The notes under the pieces: generated by a model
What the model was told of the DNA's origin: nothing
What the model saw: only the letters and a program-made list of their open reading frames with translations
The model's database searches: none
Origin: DASXRU01 sp034665305
GTDB lineage: Bacteria; Acidobacteriota; Blastocatellia; Pyrinomonadales; Pyrinomonadaceae
Length of the DNA: 64,000 nucleotides
NCBI GenBank assembly: GCA_034665305.1
Contig: JAXDFZ010000010.1
Location: forward strand, 434,001-498,000
Reading direction: 5' to 3'
Made by a program: the position numbers and the translations under genes
Shown: positions 24,935 through 34,000 of the stretch, piece by piece
How positions within the stretch are numbered: position 1 is the first letter of the stretch
How the letters are laid out: the number at the start of each line of letters is the position of its first letter

Positions 24935-26746
24935 ATGACTAATCACTCGATTTCAGAAGCTGGCCGGTCGGGGCGGGATTCGGTGTTCGCTGTGCTAATT
25001 CCGCTGGGCGTGTTCCTGATCCTGTGGTTTTCGCCGGTGCACCAGGTAACGGATTCGGCTTATTCGATGCTCTTGAGCGAGAGCCTTTTGCACCATGGAA
25101 GTTTTGAACTGAATCACTATGCAATTCCGCGAGGTGAGCCAAGTTGGGTACCCGCCTATTACCGCAATGGCGAAATCTATCAACTGGAGTTGGTCGACGG
25201 CCGCCTTTACTATCATCTCTCGCCGGGTACATCGATCCTCTCAGTCCCTTTCGTTGCTGTTCTAAATGCTTTTGGCGTCTCTGCCGCCAATCCCGACAAC
25301 TCCTACAACGCCGCTGGGGAAGAAAAAATTGAAAGCATCCTGGCGGCAATCTTAATGGCGCTGCTGGCCGGTGTCTTCTTCCAAATGGCGCGGTTGTTGT
25401 TGCCGTTGGCCTGGAGTGTCGTGATTTCCTTAGGCGGAATTCTGGGGACGCAGATTTGGAGCAGCGCTTCGCGGGCGATGTGGAATGAAACGTGGGGCAC
25501 GCTGCTGTTGGGAATTGTTTTGTGGCTGTTGCTGAAACAAGCGATTACGAAACGCGTCGCGAATCAGTTGCTCCTTGGCACGCTTGTTTCCTGGATGTAC
25601 TTTGTCCGCCCAACCTACTCGGTCCATATCCTGGCAATAACCGTTTACTTGATCCTGACGCAGCGCAAACGCGTGCTGTCTTACTTGCTAACCGGCGGTG
25701 TATGGCTGGCGGCGTTCATGATTTATTCGTGGCGCATCTATCACGCGTTGCTGCCCAGCTATTACAAGCCGGGACGTCTGCACTTTGCCGCCGTCTGGTC
25801 AGGACTGGCCGGAAATCTGTTTAGCCCCTCGCGCGGTTTGCTGGTTTGCGTTCCCATCGTCCTTTTCATCATCTGGTTGCTGTTGCGCTACCGGCGCACG
25901 TTGGTTCTGCCATGGTTGACGGTAGCCGGGTTGTTCGTGATTGCCACGCATTTGTTTGCGACGTCGGCCACGCTGCAGTGGTGGGGCGGCCACGCTTTCG
26001 GCGCCCGCTTTACCACCGGTCTGGTCCCGTGGTTTGTTTTGCTCGCAGTGCTGGGAGTGCACGCGACGATTCGCGCGCATGCTGCCACGCCGGCAAAGCG
26101 CGCGCGAGGGCGTCAAATTGAAGTTGCACTTGGTTGCGCGCTGTTACTGATCAGCGTGGTGGTCAACGGCTCCGGCGCTTTGAATCGCGCCACCTGGAAA
26201 TGGAACACGCTGCCTTTGAACATCGATCAGCATCCGGAGCGGCTCTGGGATTGGCGCCAGCCGCAATTCCTGGCCGGGCTAATTAATCCGCCGCTTCCCG
26301 ATACGATTCCGCCTCTGAAATTCGGCGTCATAGATTTTTCGCAGCCGGAGTCTGACAGTTATTTATGGTATGGCTGGAGCACGGCGGAGACTGAATACCG
26401 GTGGACCGAACAGAAGGATGCGGCCCTGGTTTTCTTCGTGCGGGATCCGCAGCCTATTCGGCTAACCGTGAAATTCCTTCCGTTCATCGTACCGAACAAA
26501 ATCAAAAGCCAGAGAGTGACAGTCTTTCTAAACGATCGGCGCATCGATGAATTCACCGCCGCTGAACCCGCGCCAGGTGAGCGTTTTATCAAAATCCCGG
26601 TAGGTGCCCTGCAGCTAAACAATGTGCTGCGGTTTGTGTTACCCGACGCGGCCTCCCCAACGTCGTTCGGATTGAGCGGGGACGAACGGTTGCTGGGTAT
26701 CGCTGTATCTTCAATGAAGTTTGAGGGCGCATCCGATACGCAGTAG
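24935..26746 (+). CDS. GT-C-like membrane protein with C-terminal YGWS module (paralogue 1)
   Basis: 603 residues from the ATG at 24935 (MTNHSISEAG); the frame is open 22 codons upstream. About ten membrane helices occupy residues 15-430. The first large loop has SPVHQVTDSAYSMLLSESLL and ELNHYAIPRGEP, and later WWGGHAFGARFTTGLVPWF. After about residue 470 a soluble region begins; its end (about 475-600) has SYLWYGWSTAETEYRWTEQ, FLPFIVPNKIKSQRV and LPDAASPTSFGLSGDERLLG. The first 470 residues are strongly similar to the protein at 28935. I do not recognise a named family. An envelope glycosyltransferase is the most likely guess from the topology. Confidence 0.82.
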   Translation: MTNHSISEAGRSGRDSVFAVLIPLGVFLILWFSPVHQVTDSAYSMLLSESLLHHGSFELNHYAIPRGEPSWVPAYYRNGEIYQLELVDGRLYYHLSPGTSILSVPFVAVLNAFGVSAANPDNSYNAAGEEKIESILAAILMALLAGVFFQMARLLLPLAWSVVISLGGILGTQIWSSASRAMWNETWGTLLLGIVLWLLLKQAITKRVANQLLLGTLVSWMYFVRPTYSVHILAITVYLILTQRKRVLSYLLTGGVWLAAFMIYSWRIYHALLPSYYKPGRLHFAAVWSGLAGNLFSPSRGLLVCVPIVLFIIWLLLRYRRTLVLPWLTVAGLFVIATHLFATSATLQWWGGHAFGARFTTGLVPWFVLLAVLGVHATIRAHAATPAKRARGRQIEVALGCALLLISVVVNGSGALNRATWKWNTLPLNIDQHPERLWDWRQPQFLAGLINPPLPDTIPPLKFGVIDFSQPESDSYLWYGWSTAETEYRWTEQKDAALVFFVRDPQPIRLTVKFLPFIVPNKIKSQRVTVFLNDRRIDEFTAAEPAPGERFIKIPVGALQLNNVLRFVLPDAASPTSFGLSGDERLLGIAVSSMKFEGASDTQ

Positions 26747-26928
26747 AAGTTCCGTCCAGCGCGAAGAAGGAAGTCGATCCACGCGTAGCGTGGGTGGAGT
26801 TTAGCCGTGGCTTTCAAGCCGCGGTTTTCTCGCCACAAACACCCCTCGTCGCTGACGCGACGACGAACCTGCTATCCGAAGGGCTCCCGGGTGGGAGGTC
26901 GGCTAAAACCGTTCGATGCATTGCTTCG

Positions 26929-27936
26929 CTAGCTTGTCTGAGCCATATCTTCGAGCCACGCGTCGAGCAGGGTTAACTCGAGCTCATCAAGCACGTCGAT
27001 GGTCACAAGCTCTTCGTAACATCGCCGCAAATTGCCTGACAGGTTTGCCGTTCCGGCGCCTAATTGCAGCCGGCCGAGACTTTCACAAATCTTTTTGTTG
27101 TGCAGGTAACCCGGCAGTTCTTCCTCGAAGTCCTTCATCAGATCATGCGGGTTCCGCTCCTGCGCGTTGGTAGGTTCGTGAAAGAGTATGCCCCAATCAT
27201 TGGTCCAGGCGATTCGCTGCGCGATGAAGCTGCGCCAGATGTCCGTGACGCGGAAACGGCAGGTCGCCGGCAGGTACATCAACGGAAAAGACTCGGACCA
27301 CCACGCGGTGTTTTGCGTATTGAAGGGTGCCCAGGAACCGTCCTTCAGTGCCAGCCGTCGATCAGATCTGAAACTTTGTGGCAGCGGCGAGGTCAGTCGG
27401 TAGATGGCGTCGACATCAGGGTCAACATCAGTTAGGCCATGCTGGATCGGACAATCCACCGCCTCAACCGGCAAAGTTTCAAACGGGCGCACGGTGCGAT
27501 CAATCTCGTCGAGCGGGAGGCCTCGCGGCCAGATCCTCGCGTCCGAAAAATAGCGAAAAATATTGACCCATCCGTCCCCCGAATTTACCGGTACCTTCTG
27601 CTGGCGGTTGCGCGCCGGCCAGAAGTTCGCATTAGGAGTACAGTCGTCGTCCAAATCGAAAATCACATTCGCGCCACTTTGCAGGGCCAGTAGATAGCCG
27701 ATGTTCTTGCGAGCGTAGTGCCGCGTGGGGCATATCCTGGCGAAGCGAAAGGCGAACTCCCGTTGTTGCGCCAAACTGTAAAAGTGGCAACCAGCGAGCG
27801 AAAACTCGGCCGGACTGGCCTCGTCGCCGATCACAATGAATTGATAGCCGCGCCGCCGGCAGCCTTCCGCGATCGCCTGCAACGCGGCGCCGGGACCATT
27901 AATGGTAGTAACTACGATCGCAACTTTGTCGTCCAT
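26929..27936 (-). CDS. STELLO-type glycosyltransferase (DUF288)
   Basis: 335 residues from the ATG at 27936 (MDDKVAIVV). VVTTINGPGAALQAIAEG, FIVIGDEASPAEF, PTRHYARKNIGYLLAL and VIFDLDDDCTPNANFW match the STELLO/DUF288 family, whose bacterial members are predicted GT-A-like glycosyltransferases. The acidic LDDD run is a likely metal/nucleotide-sugar site. No membrane helix is evident, so it is probably cytoplasmic or peripheral. It follows the GT2 gene by 22 bp on the same strand, which suggests a two-gene transcription unit. Confidence 0.87.
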   Translation of the reverse strand: MDDKVAIVVTTINGPGAALQAIAEGCRRRGYQFIVIGDEASPAEFSLAGCHFYSLAQQREFAFRFARICPTRHYARKNIGYLLALQSGANVIFDLDDDCTPNANFWPARNRQQKVPVNSGDGWVNIFRYFSDARIWPRGLPLDEIDRTVRPFETLPVEAVDCPIQHGLTDVDPDVDAIYRLTSPLPQSFRSDRRLALKDGSWAPFNTQNTAWWSESFPLMYLPATCRFRVTDIWRSFIAQRIAWTNDWGILFHEPTNAQERNPHDLMKDFEEELPGYLHNKKICESLGRLQLGAGTANLSGNLRRCYEELVTIDVLDELELTLLDAWLEDMAQTS

Positions 27937-27958
27937 AGGTGAGCGCGAGGTTTGCAAA

Positions 27959-28699
27959 CTAGAGAGTGCCCTGCAACCGCAGTCGGAACAGCCGCCACAG
28001 ATTGCGGAAGGCGTCCTTGATAACGCCGCCGCTAATTTTATGGCTCGCTCCCTGATATCGAATCGGAACTTCCGTAATTTTCAACCGATGGCAGTACGCG
28101 CGAATTTCAGTTTGAAAAAAAGGGCCCCGTGAATGAATTCCTTTATCCAGAACAAACTGCAATGCCGGGCGCGTGAACATCTCAAAACCGCTGGTCATGT
28201 CGCTGAGCTTTGTGCCCAACAGTAAATTGCTGAGAACGGTGCCACCGCGACTCATCAAACGGCGCGCTGATGATTCCGTCGCCGTCTCGATGTCGCTGAA
28301 GCGGCTGCCGAAAACACAGTCATGCCCGGCAGCCATCTGCCGGAAGAACTGTGGAATGTCGGACGGCAGGTGACTGAACCCGCAATCGATTTCAAGTATC
28401 CAATCGCAGCCCGCCGCCAGAGCTTCGCGATATCCGCGCACATAGGCGTCGACGACAGATTTGTTTTCGGGCGCCCACACGATCCGCAGTAAAGGTTGTT
28501 GCGCGCTCATAGTGGTCAGTAATTCCCGGGTCTTGTCTTTACTCTGCGAATCCAGAATAGCGAAGAACGTTGTTGCTTTGAACTGATAAGACGCACGCTG
28601 CGCTATTACCTGGTTCACGAACGCCACGGCGCTCGCTTCTTCATTAGCCATGGGGCAGACGATGCCCAGATGGATTTCGGAATAGTTGTTCTGACTCAC
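27959..28699 (-). CDS. GT2-family glycosyltransferase (dolichol-phosphate-mannose synthase-like)
   Basis: 246 residues and soluble. LGIVCPMANEEASAVAFVNQ is the GT-A nucleotide-sugar block and FAILDSQSKDKTRELL is the second. WILEIDCGFSHLP lies where DPM-type enzymes have DADxSHxP. CVFGSRF, SRGGTVLSNLLLG and DMTSGFEMFTRPAL follow the DPM order. The second Asp of the D-x-D pair reads as Gly here, an unusual change. DPM-type enzymes make polyprenyl-phosphate sugars, which would suit the GT-C-like proteins nearby. The upstream gap (28700-28934) shows no other feature. Confidence 0.9.
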   Translation of the reverse strand: MSQNNYSEIHLGIVCPMANEEASAVAFVNQVIAQRASYQFKATTFFAILDSQSKDKTRELLTTMSAQQPLLRIVWAPENKSVVDAYVRGYREALAAGCDWILEIDCGFSHLPSDIPQFFRQMAAGHDCVFGSRFSDIETATESSARRLMSRGGTVLSNLLLGTKLSDMTSGFEMFTRPALQFVLDKGIHSRGPFFQTEIRAYCHRLKITEVPIRYQGASHKISGGVIKDAFRNLWRLFRLRLQGTL

Positions 28700-28934
28700 G
28701 TGCTTAGCGAAGATCGTTCGGCGGATGCTAACAGAACATAACCTGCGATGTCATGGCAACGGGCTGGCGGGTGAGCGCGGACTCAAGGAGTTGAGCCTCG
28801 ACACCGTATCGTGCTTGCGAAAACGTCATGCTTTCATTAAGTTATTCCCAAACTCCAGCAACAAACTGACGAATGTGCCAACGGCACCTGAATCCACAAC
28901 AACAGCGCACGGTTAGGACTGGCCGCACTCAAGA

Positions 28935-30779
28935 ATGTCATTGCTTGAAAAGTTTCCTACTGGTTCGCTGCTGCCGTTGCTGGTATTCGCCGCGGCTCTT
29001 TCGATCTTCCTCCTCTCGCCCGTGCATCAGGTGACCGATTCCGGCTACTCGATGATGCTCAGCGAGAGTCTGTTGCACCAAAGAAGTTTCGCCCTGGACC
29101 ACTATGCGATACCGCGCGGTGAACCAAAGTGGTTTCGCTACTACTATCGCAACGGCGACATCTACCAGTTGGAGTGGGTGAACGGCCGGCTGTACTACAA
29201 CTTTCCGCCCGGCGCATCAGTCCTTTCAATTCCCTTCGTCGCGATTATGAACGCGGCCGGCATTTCCGCAGTCCGCGCTGACGGTGCGTACGATCCGGTG
29301 GGCGAGGAGACGATTGAAAAGATTCTCGCCGCGCTCCTGATGGCCGCGCTGGTCTGCCTATTTTTTTATCAAGCGCGTCTGGTCCTCCCTGATTGGTTAA
29401 GTTTGCTGGTAGCGTTCGGCGGCGGTTTAGGCACACAGGTTTGGAGTACTGCCTCCAGAAATTTGTGGAGCGAGACGTGGGGGATATTCCTGCTCGGCCT
29501 GGTGCTGCTGATGTTGTTGGGCGCGGCAACGGAACGATGGAGGTTAAGGCCGATACTGCTCGCGACGCTGCTTTCGTGGATGTACATTGTGCGTCCCACA
29601 TTCGCGGTGCACATAATTGGCATCACAATCTACATCCTGCTTTATTACCGGGCTGCACTCTTACGATTTGCGATCACGGGCGCTGTTTGGCTGGCCGCGT
29701 TCATGACGTTTTCATGGCACTACTACGGCCATCTGTTGCCAAGTTACTTTCGCGCCGGCCGATTGCAGTTTGATTTCTTCGGGACTGCGCTGGCAGCAAA
29801 CCTGTTTAGCCCGGCGCGTGGTCTGCTGATTTACGTGCCAATCGTTTTCTTCCTCGGCTATTTGTTAATCCGCTACTGGCGGCACATTGTTTATTCGCGA
29901 CTGGCGTTTCTGTCGCTCGCTGTCATCGCGGCGCACATGATCGTAATTTCGTGTTTGGTGCACTGGTGGGCGGGTCATAGTTTCGGCGCCCGTCTCAGTA
30001 CCGGTCTGGTTCCCTGGTTTGTGCTGTTGGCAATCCTGGGACTGCAGGCAAGGTCGAGGTCGCGTGAAGAGTGGCACAGACTTCAGTCTGTTAAGCCTTC
30101 CGAATCCGTTCACAGACTGAAGTCGGTGCCACTTATTGAGCTTGTTGCCGGCAGTGCGTTGTTGTTATTGAGTGTTGTGATTAACGGATTGGGTGCAACG
30201 TCGCAGGCGACGTGGAGGTGGAACACACGCCCGGTGAACATCGACGATCACCCGGAGCGCAACTGGGATTGGCGCCAGCCGCAATTTCTGGCTGCCTTTG
30301 TTAATCCGCCACTGCCCGCGAAAATCGGACAGGTAACTTCAAATCAAATCGATGCGGCCGGTCCCTCTTCCGCTCAGTTCATATGGTATGGATGGAGTCC
30401 ACCGGAAAATGCGTCACGCTGGAGCGAAGACACGAAGGCGACTCTCGTGTTCGAACTGGAGACAATCGAAGCGTTGCAATTCGCCATGAGACTCCATGCC
30501 TTCGTGATTCCGCTAGAGCATCCGCAACAGCGACTAACGATTAAGCTAAACGGCACGGTCATTCAGACGCAGGTTTTTGAAAATAGTTTGGCCCAGGAAG
30601 TGAGTTTTCCACTGCCCTCCGAGTTGTTGCGATCGCGAAACGTCATGGAGTTCGAGCTGCCGGATGCAATCTCTCCGCAGTCCTTGCATCGCGGCGAAGA
30701 TAGCCGCCGACTGGGAGTCGCCGTCTACTGGATTCAGTTCAAACAGAAAGCTTCCGTTCATTTGCAGCAGTCGCTTTGA
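28935..30779 (+). CDS. GT-C-like membrane protein with YGWS module (paralogue 2)
   Basis: 614 residues. Nearly the same plan as the protein at 24935: SPVHQVTDSGYSMMLSESLL, LDHYAIPRGEPKWF, about ten helices, and WWAGHSFGARLSTGLVPWF. After this helix, where paralogue 1 has about 15 residues, this one has an insert EEWHRLQSV...HRLKSVPL that is encoded by a family B palindrome (30070-30134). The C-terminal module carries FIWYGWSPPENASRWSE, AFVIPLEHPQQR and LPDAISPQSLHRGEDSRRLG. The pair of paralogues brackets the STELLO and GT2 genes. Confidence 0.85.
   Translation: MSLLEKFPTGSLLPLLVFAAALSIFLLSPVHQVTDSGYSMMLSESLLHQRSFALDHYAIPRGEPKWFRYYYRNGDIYQLEWVNGRLYYNFPPGASVLSIPFVAIMNAAGISAVRADGAYDPVGEETIEKILAALLMAALVCLFFYQARLVLPDWLSLLVAFGGGLGTQVWSTASRNLWSETWGIFLLGLVLLMLLGAATERWRLRPILLATLLSWMYIVRPTFAVHIIGITIYILLYYRAALLRFAITGAVWLAAFMTFSWHYYGHLLPSYFRAGRLQFDFFGTALAANLFSPARGLLIYVPIVFFLGYLLIRYWRHIVYSRLAFLSLAVIAAHMIVISCLVHWWAGHSFGARLSTGLVPWFVLLAILGLQARSRSREEWHRLQSVKPSESVHRLKSVPLIELVAGSALLLLSVVINGLGATSQATWRWNTRPVNIDDHPERNWDWRQPQFLAAFVNPPLPAKIGQVTSNQIDAAGPSSAQFIWYGWSPPENASRWSEDTKATLVFELETIEALQFAMRLHAFVIPLEHPQQRLTIKLNGTVIQTQVFENSLAQEVSFPLPSELLRSRNVMEFELPDAISPQSLHRGEDSRRLGVAVYWIQFKQKASVHLQQSL
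30070..30134. repeat. Family B palindrome inside a coding region
   Basis: AGTGGCACAGACTTCAGTCT (30070) and ACTGAAGTCGGTGCCACTT (to 30134) flank about 20 bases. It is read in frame as part of the membrane protein at 28935 and lies in a loop between membrane helices. Similar copies are intergenic near 24.34 and 51.77 kb. Confidence 0.9.
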
Positions 30780-30863
30780 CTAGGCCAGCCTCCGCGCCCG
30801 ACCGTTCCTCGTGCCGGCCGAAAGCCGCGGCCTCAATACACTGATTAGCGAATAAGAAAAACC

Positions 30864-30892
30864 TTGACAGCCAGAAAACTTGTCACTAGTAT
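30864..30892 (+). promoter_or_regulatory. Sigma70-like promoter of the RHS gene
   Basis: TTGACA (30864-30869) is followed after exactly 17 bases by TAGTAT (30887-30892). Transcription would start near 30899, giving a leader of about 110 bases before the RHS ATG at 31010. It is the best promoter match seen in the window. Confidence 0.6.
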
Positions 30893-30936
30893 CTCCGGCA
30901 ACTTTCTCACTGCGGAATCCACCCCGTAGTCGCCCT

Positions 30937-30989
30937 CACAGGTAGCCGTTAAAACCTGTGAAACTAAAAGCAGAGTTTCTAACTCTGCT
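30937..30989 (+). promoter_or_regulatory. Two-hairpin 5' leader of the RHS gene
   Basis: CACAGGT (30937-30943) pairs with ACCTGTG (30954-30960) around AGCCGTTAAA. After an A-rich spacer, AGCAGAGTT (30969-30977) pairs with AACTCTGCT (30981-30989) around TCT. A GGAGGT ribosome-binding site follows at 31001. The layout may be a regulatory leader; I could not match it to a known riboswitch class. Confidence 0.45.
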
Positions 30990-31009
30990 CTTAATTGTTC
31001 GGAGGTTTC

Positions 31010-34000
31010 ATGGCTCACCCCCAGCGCGCCACTCCCTGGCAACTGCTCGTTTCACTCCTCTGTTTTGTTTTGCTGTTTTCCTCGGTAGCTTCCCTGGCAT
31101 TCGCCAGGACCAAAATTCTTCGTTGGCCGGGCCAGGGTAGAGCAGGGAACGTAAAGGCCGTTCCGGGGGCGCCGGAAGCCACGCTGCCGAACCTTGATGA
31201 GGCCAGGCGTCAGCGTCCGGAGAAGCCCGAAGCAGCCGCCCCCTTGCCATCAAGCCTCCGTTCAAAGCGCAATCCGTTGACTTCGCGGAACGGTCGCAAG
31301 GTGGGCGATCCACCGCCGTCAGGTTCGGCTGCGAATGACTCTGCGCCCAAAACCGGCGACCTTTCCACTGGTGAGGGATCTCATTATCTGGCCGCAGCCG
31401 CGCGCGCGCGGTCGGTCGCCGCAAAGATTTCGAAACTCCCTGGTATCAGGCGACCCGCTGCGGCTTATGACGTGAAACTGAATCACGCTCGTGTTAGTCG
31501 CTCCTTCGCGCCGCCGCCTTTGGACGACGTGCCGTTTGTGCAGAATTTTTCGCAATCGGCATTGGGACGGCAACCCTATGGCAACGAACAGTCTTATTGG
31601 AACGATATCCTGCGAGTTGCGCATGCGCGCGGCCAGGGCGCGCCGGCGATGGCGGGTCGCGAGTTGGGCAAGGCCTTATTTGAGTCGGCAGAATACGCCG
31701 CCCGCAATCGTGACAATCACTGGTTTGTAAACGATCTTTATAAAGCATACCTGCGGCGCGATCCCGATTCCGGAGGTTGGGCGTACTGGGAAAGCGTCGT
31801 GCCCTCACAGGGACGCGAAGCGGTCCGCAGGGCGTTCGACGAATCGGCGGAGTTTCTGAGCATCATCGCTACTGTCGCGCCCACAGGCGCGCCTGGCAAC
31901 TCCGTTTCGTCGTTGCTTAGCGCACGGGTAGATCTAAGCAATCAACCGGGCGGCGGTTTGCTGACGCGCGACACCTCATTCACGCTGCCGTTGCTCACTC
32001 TACCGGGTCGCTCGGGCATGGATTTGGGATTGACGCTTTCCTATTCGTCCATGATCTGGACCCGGTCCGGGCCGTACATTTACTTTGACGAAGACAATGG
32101 CGCCCCGAGTCCGGGGTTTCGCTTGGGCTTCCCGGTCGTCCAGGAACAGTTCTTCGACGCGCAGGTAGGGCAAAATGCTTATCTGGTGCTTAAGCCCAGT
32201 GGCGGTCGCACCGAACTGCGACAGATCGGCAGCTCAAACATCTTTGAAGCTGCAGATTCCTCGTACCTGCAATTGATAGACTACGGTACCAGTCTGCTGC
32301 TGCGCTCGTCAGACGGCACGCAACTGAGTTACGCCAAACTGAACAATGAATGGCGGTGTAGCCAGGTAAAGGACCGGAACGGCAATTACTTTAGTGTTAA
32401 TTACAACTGGATGGGCCAGCTCGCATATATTACCGACACGTTGGCTCGGGTCATTGCTTTCAATTACGACAACAACGCCAACCTGCAGGCCATCACTCAG
32501 ACCTGGAATGGACAGACGCATCAGTGGGCCACTTTTGGTTGGGGCTCGCAGGCGATCAATACCGCTTTTTCCGGAGTGGCCGCGGTGGGCTTAGCGAATG
32601 GCCAAACGATTCCGGTGCTGACGCAAGTAGGTTTGGCGGACGGTTCGCGTTACAACTTTGACTATAACTCCCGCGGGCAGATCACTTATAGCCATCGTTA
32701 TACTGCTGACAACATACAACGAACCTACGCCGGCTCTACCTACGAAACGCCTGCCGACGATTGTCCCCGGCTTTCGATGACACGGCTTTGGGCCGATAAC
32801 TGGACGGGAATAAATGGTGTTCCCTATGAGGTCACCACGCAGTACGGTATCGACAATGGCTGGCGCACGATGTTGGCGCCGGACGGCACGCTATACCGCG
32901 AAACCCATGGCACTGGTTGGCAAAATGGATTGGTGACGCAAACCGAGGTTTGGTCTGGCGGCGTGCGGCAGAAATGGACGACGACTTCGTGGACGCAGGA
33001 TAACCTGGGCGTTAATTACCAGACGAACCCGCGTGCCACAGAAACGAATCTCTCAGATGTTGGTGGCAATCATCGTCGCTCGACGATTAGCTATACAACC
33101 TTTAATCTCCCCAGCGGTGCGAGTTGTAGTTTGCCAAACAATACGCATGACTATCTAGCTGACGGTATCACTGTCTACCGGCGCACTCACACCGATTACC
33201 TGCTGAGCACTGCCTACCTGGATAAACGCCTCATCGGCTTGCCGGACACTGTCATTCTGTATGACTCAGGCAACACCAGATTATCCGAAACCCATTACGG
33301 TTACGACTGGTCTTCTAACCTCGAGGATATGCCGGGCGGCGTCAATCCTGTGCAGCACGACGCGAGTTACGGTACGAGTTTCAATATTCGTGGCAATCTG
33401 GTTATTACGACGCGCAACAGCGTAGATCCAAATCCGACACCCGGTATCGAGATGAAGTATGGCTACAACGTAGCCGGCTCTACGACCTTCACCCGTGACA
33501 TGCTTTGGCACCAGAGCTTTTTCACGTATGGCGATTCCTTCTCAGATGGCGTAAACAATCGCAATACTTTCGCCTATCCCACCATGTTGGCCGATTCTGA
33601 CTGGAACGCCACCTACCTGCGATACAACTTCGACTTTGGGGCGACGACGAGGCACAAAGGTCCGCCGGCGAGCGGTCAATCGCAGGGAGCGATTCAGACC
33701 TTCGATTACGATGGCGCAGGACGGCTGGAGCGGACGACCATGACGGACAACGGGGCGTATACCCGCTATCTTTACGGTCCCTCCTATGTCCAAAGCTACT
33801 CGACCCTCAACAATGTCGCTGATGATTCATATACAATTCAAACTTTTGACGGCATGGGACGGATGATCGGCATGGCTGGTTATCATCCCGGAAGCGCGGG
33901 TGGCTTTAAGGGCCAGATAACCGTCTATGACGTAATGGGGCGGGCCATGAAACAATCGAATCCCACTGAAATTACTTCGGCCTGGGCGCCCGTCGGGGAT

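Noticed and set aside
30937..30989. PreQ1 or cyclic-di-GMP riboswitch
   Set aside because: The stem and A-rich tail recall preQ1-I superficially, but the loop sequence does not fit and the GEMM core motifs are absent.
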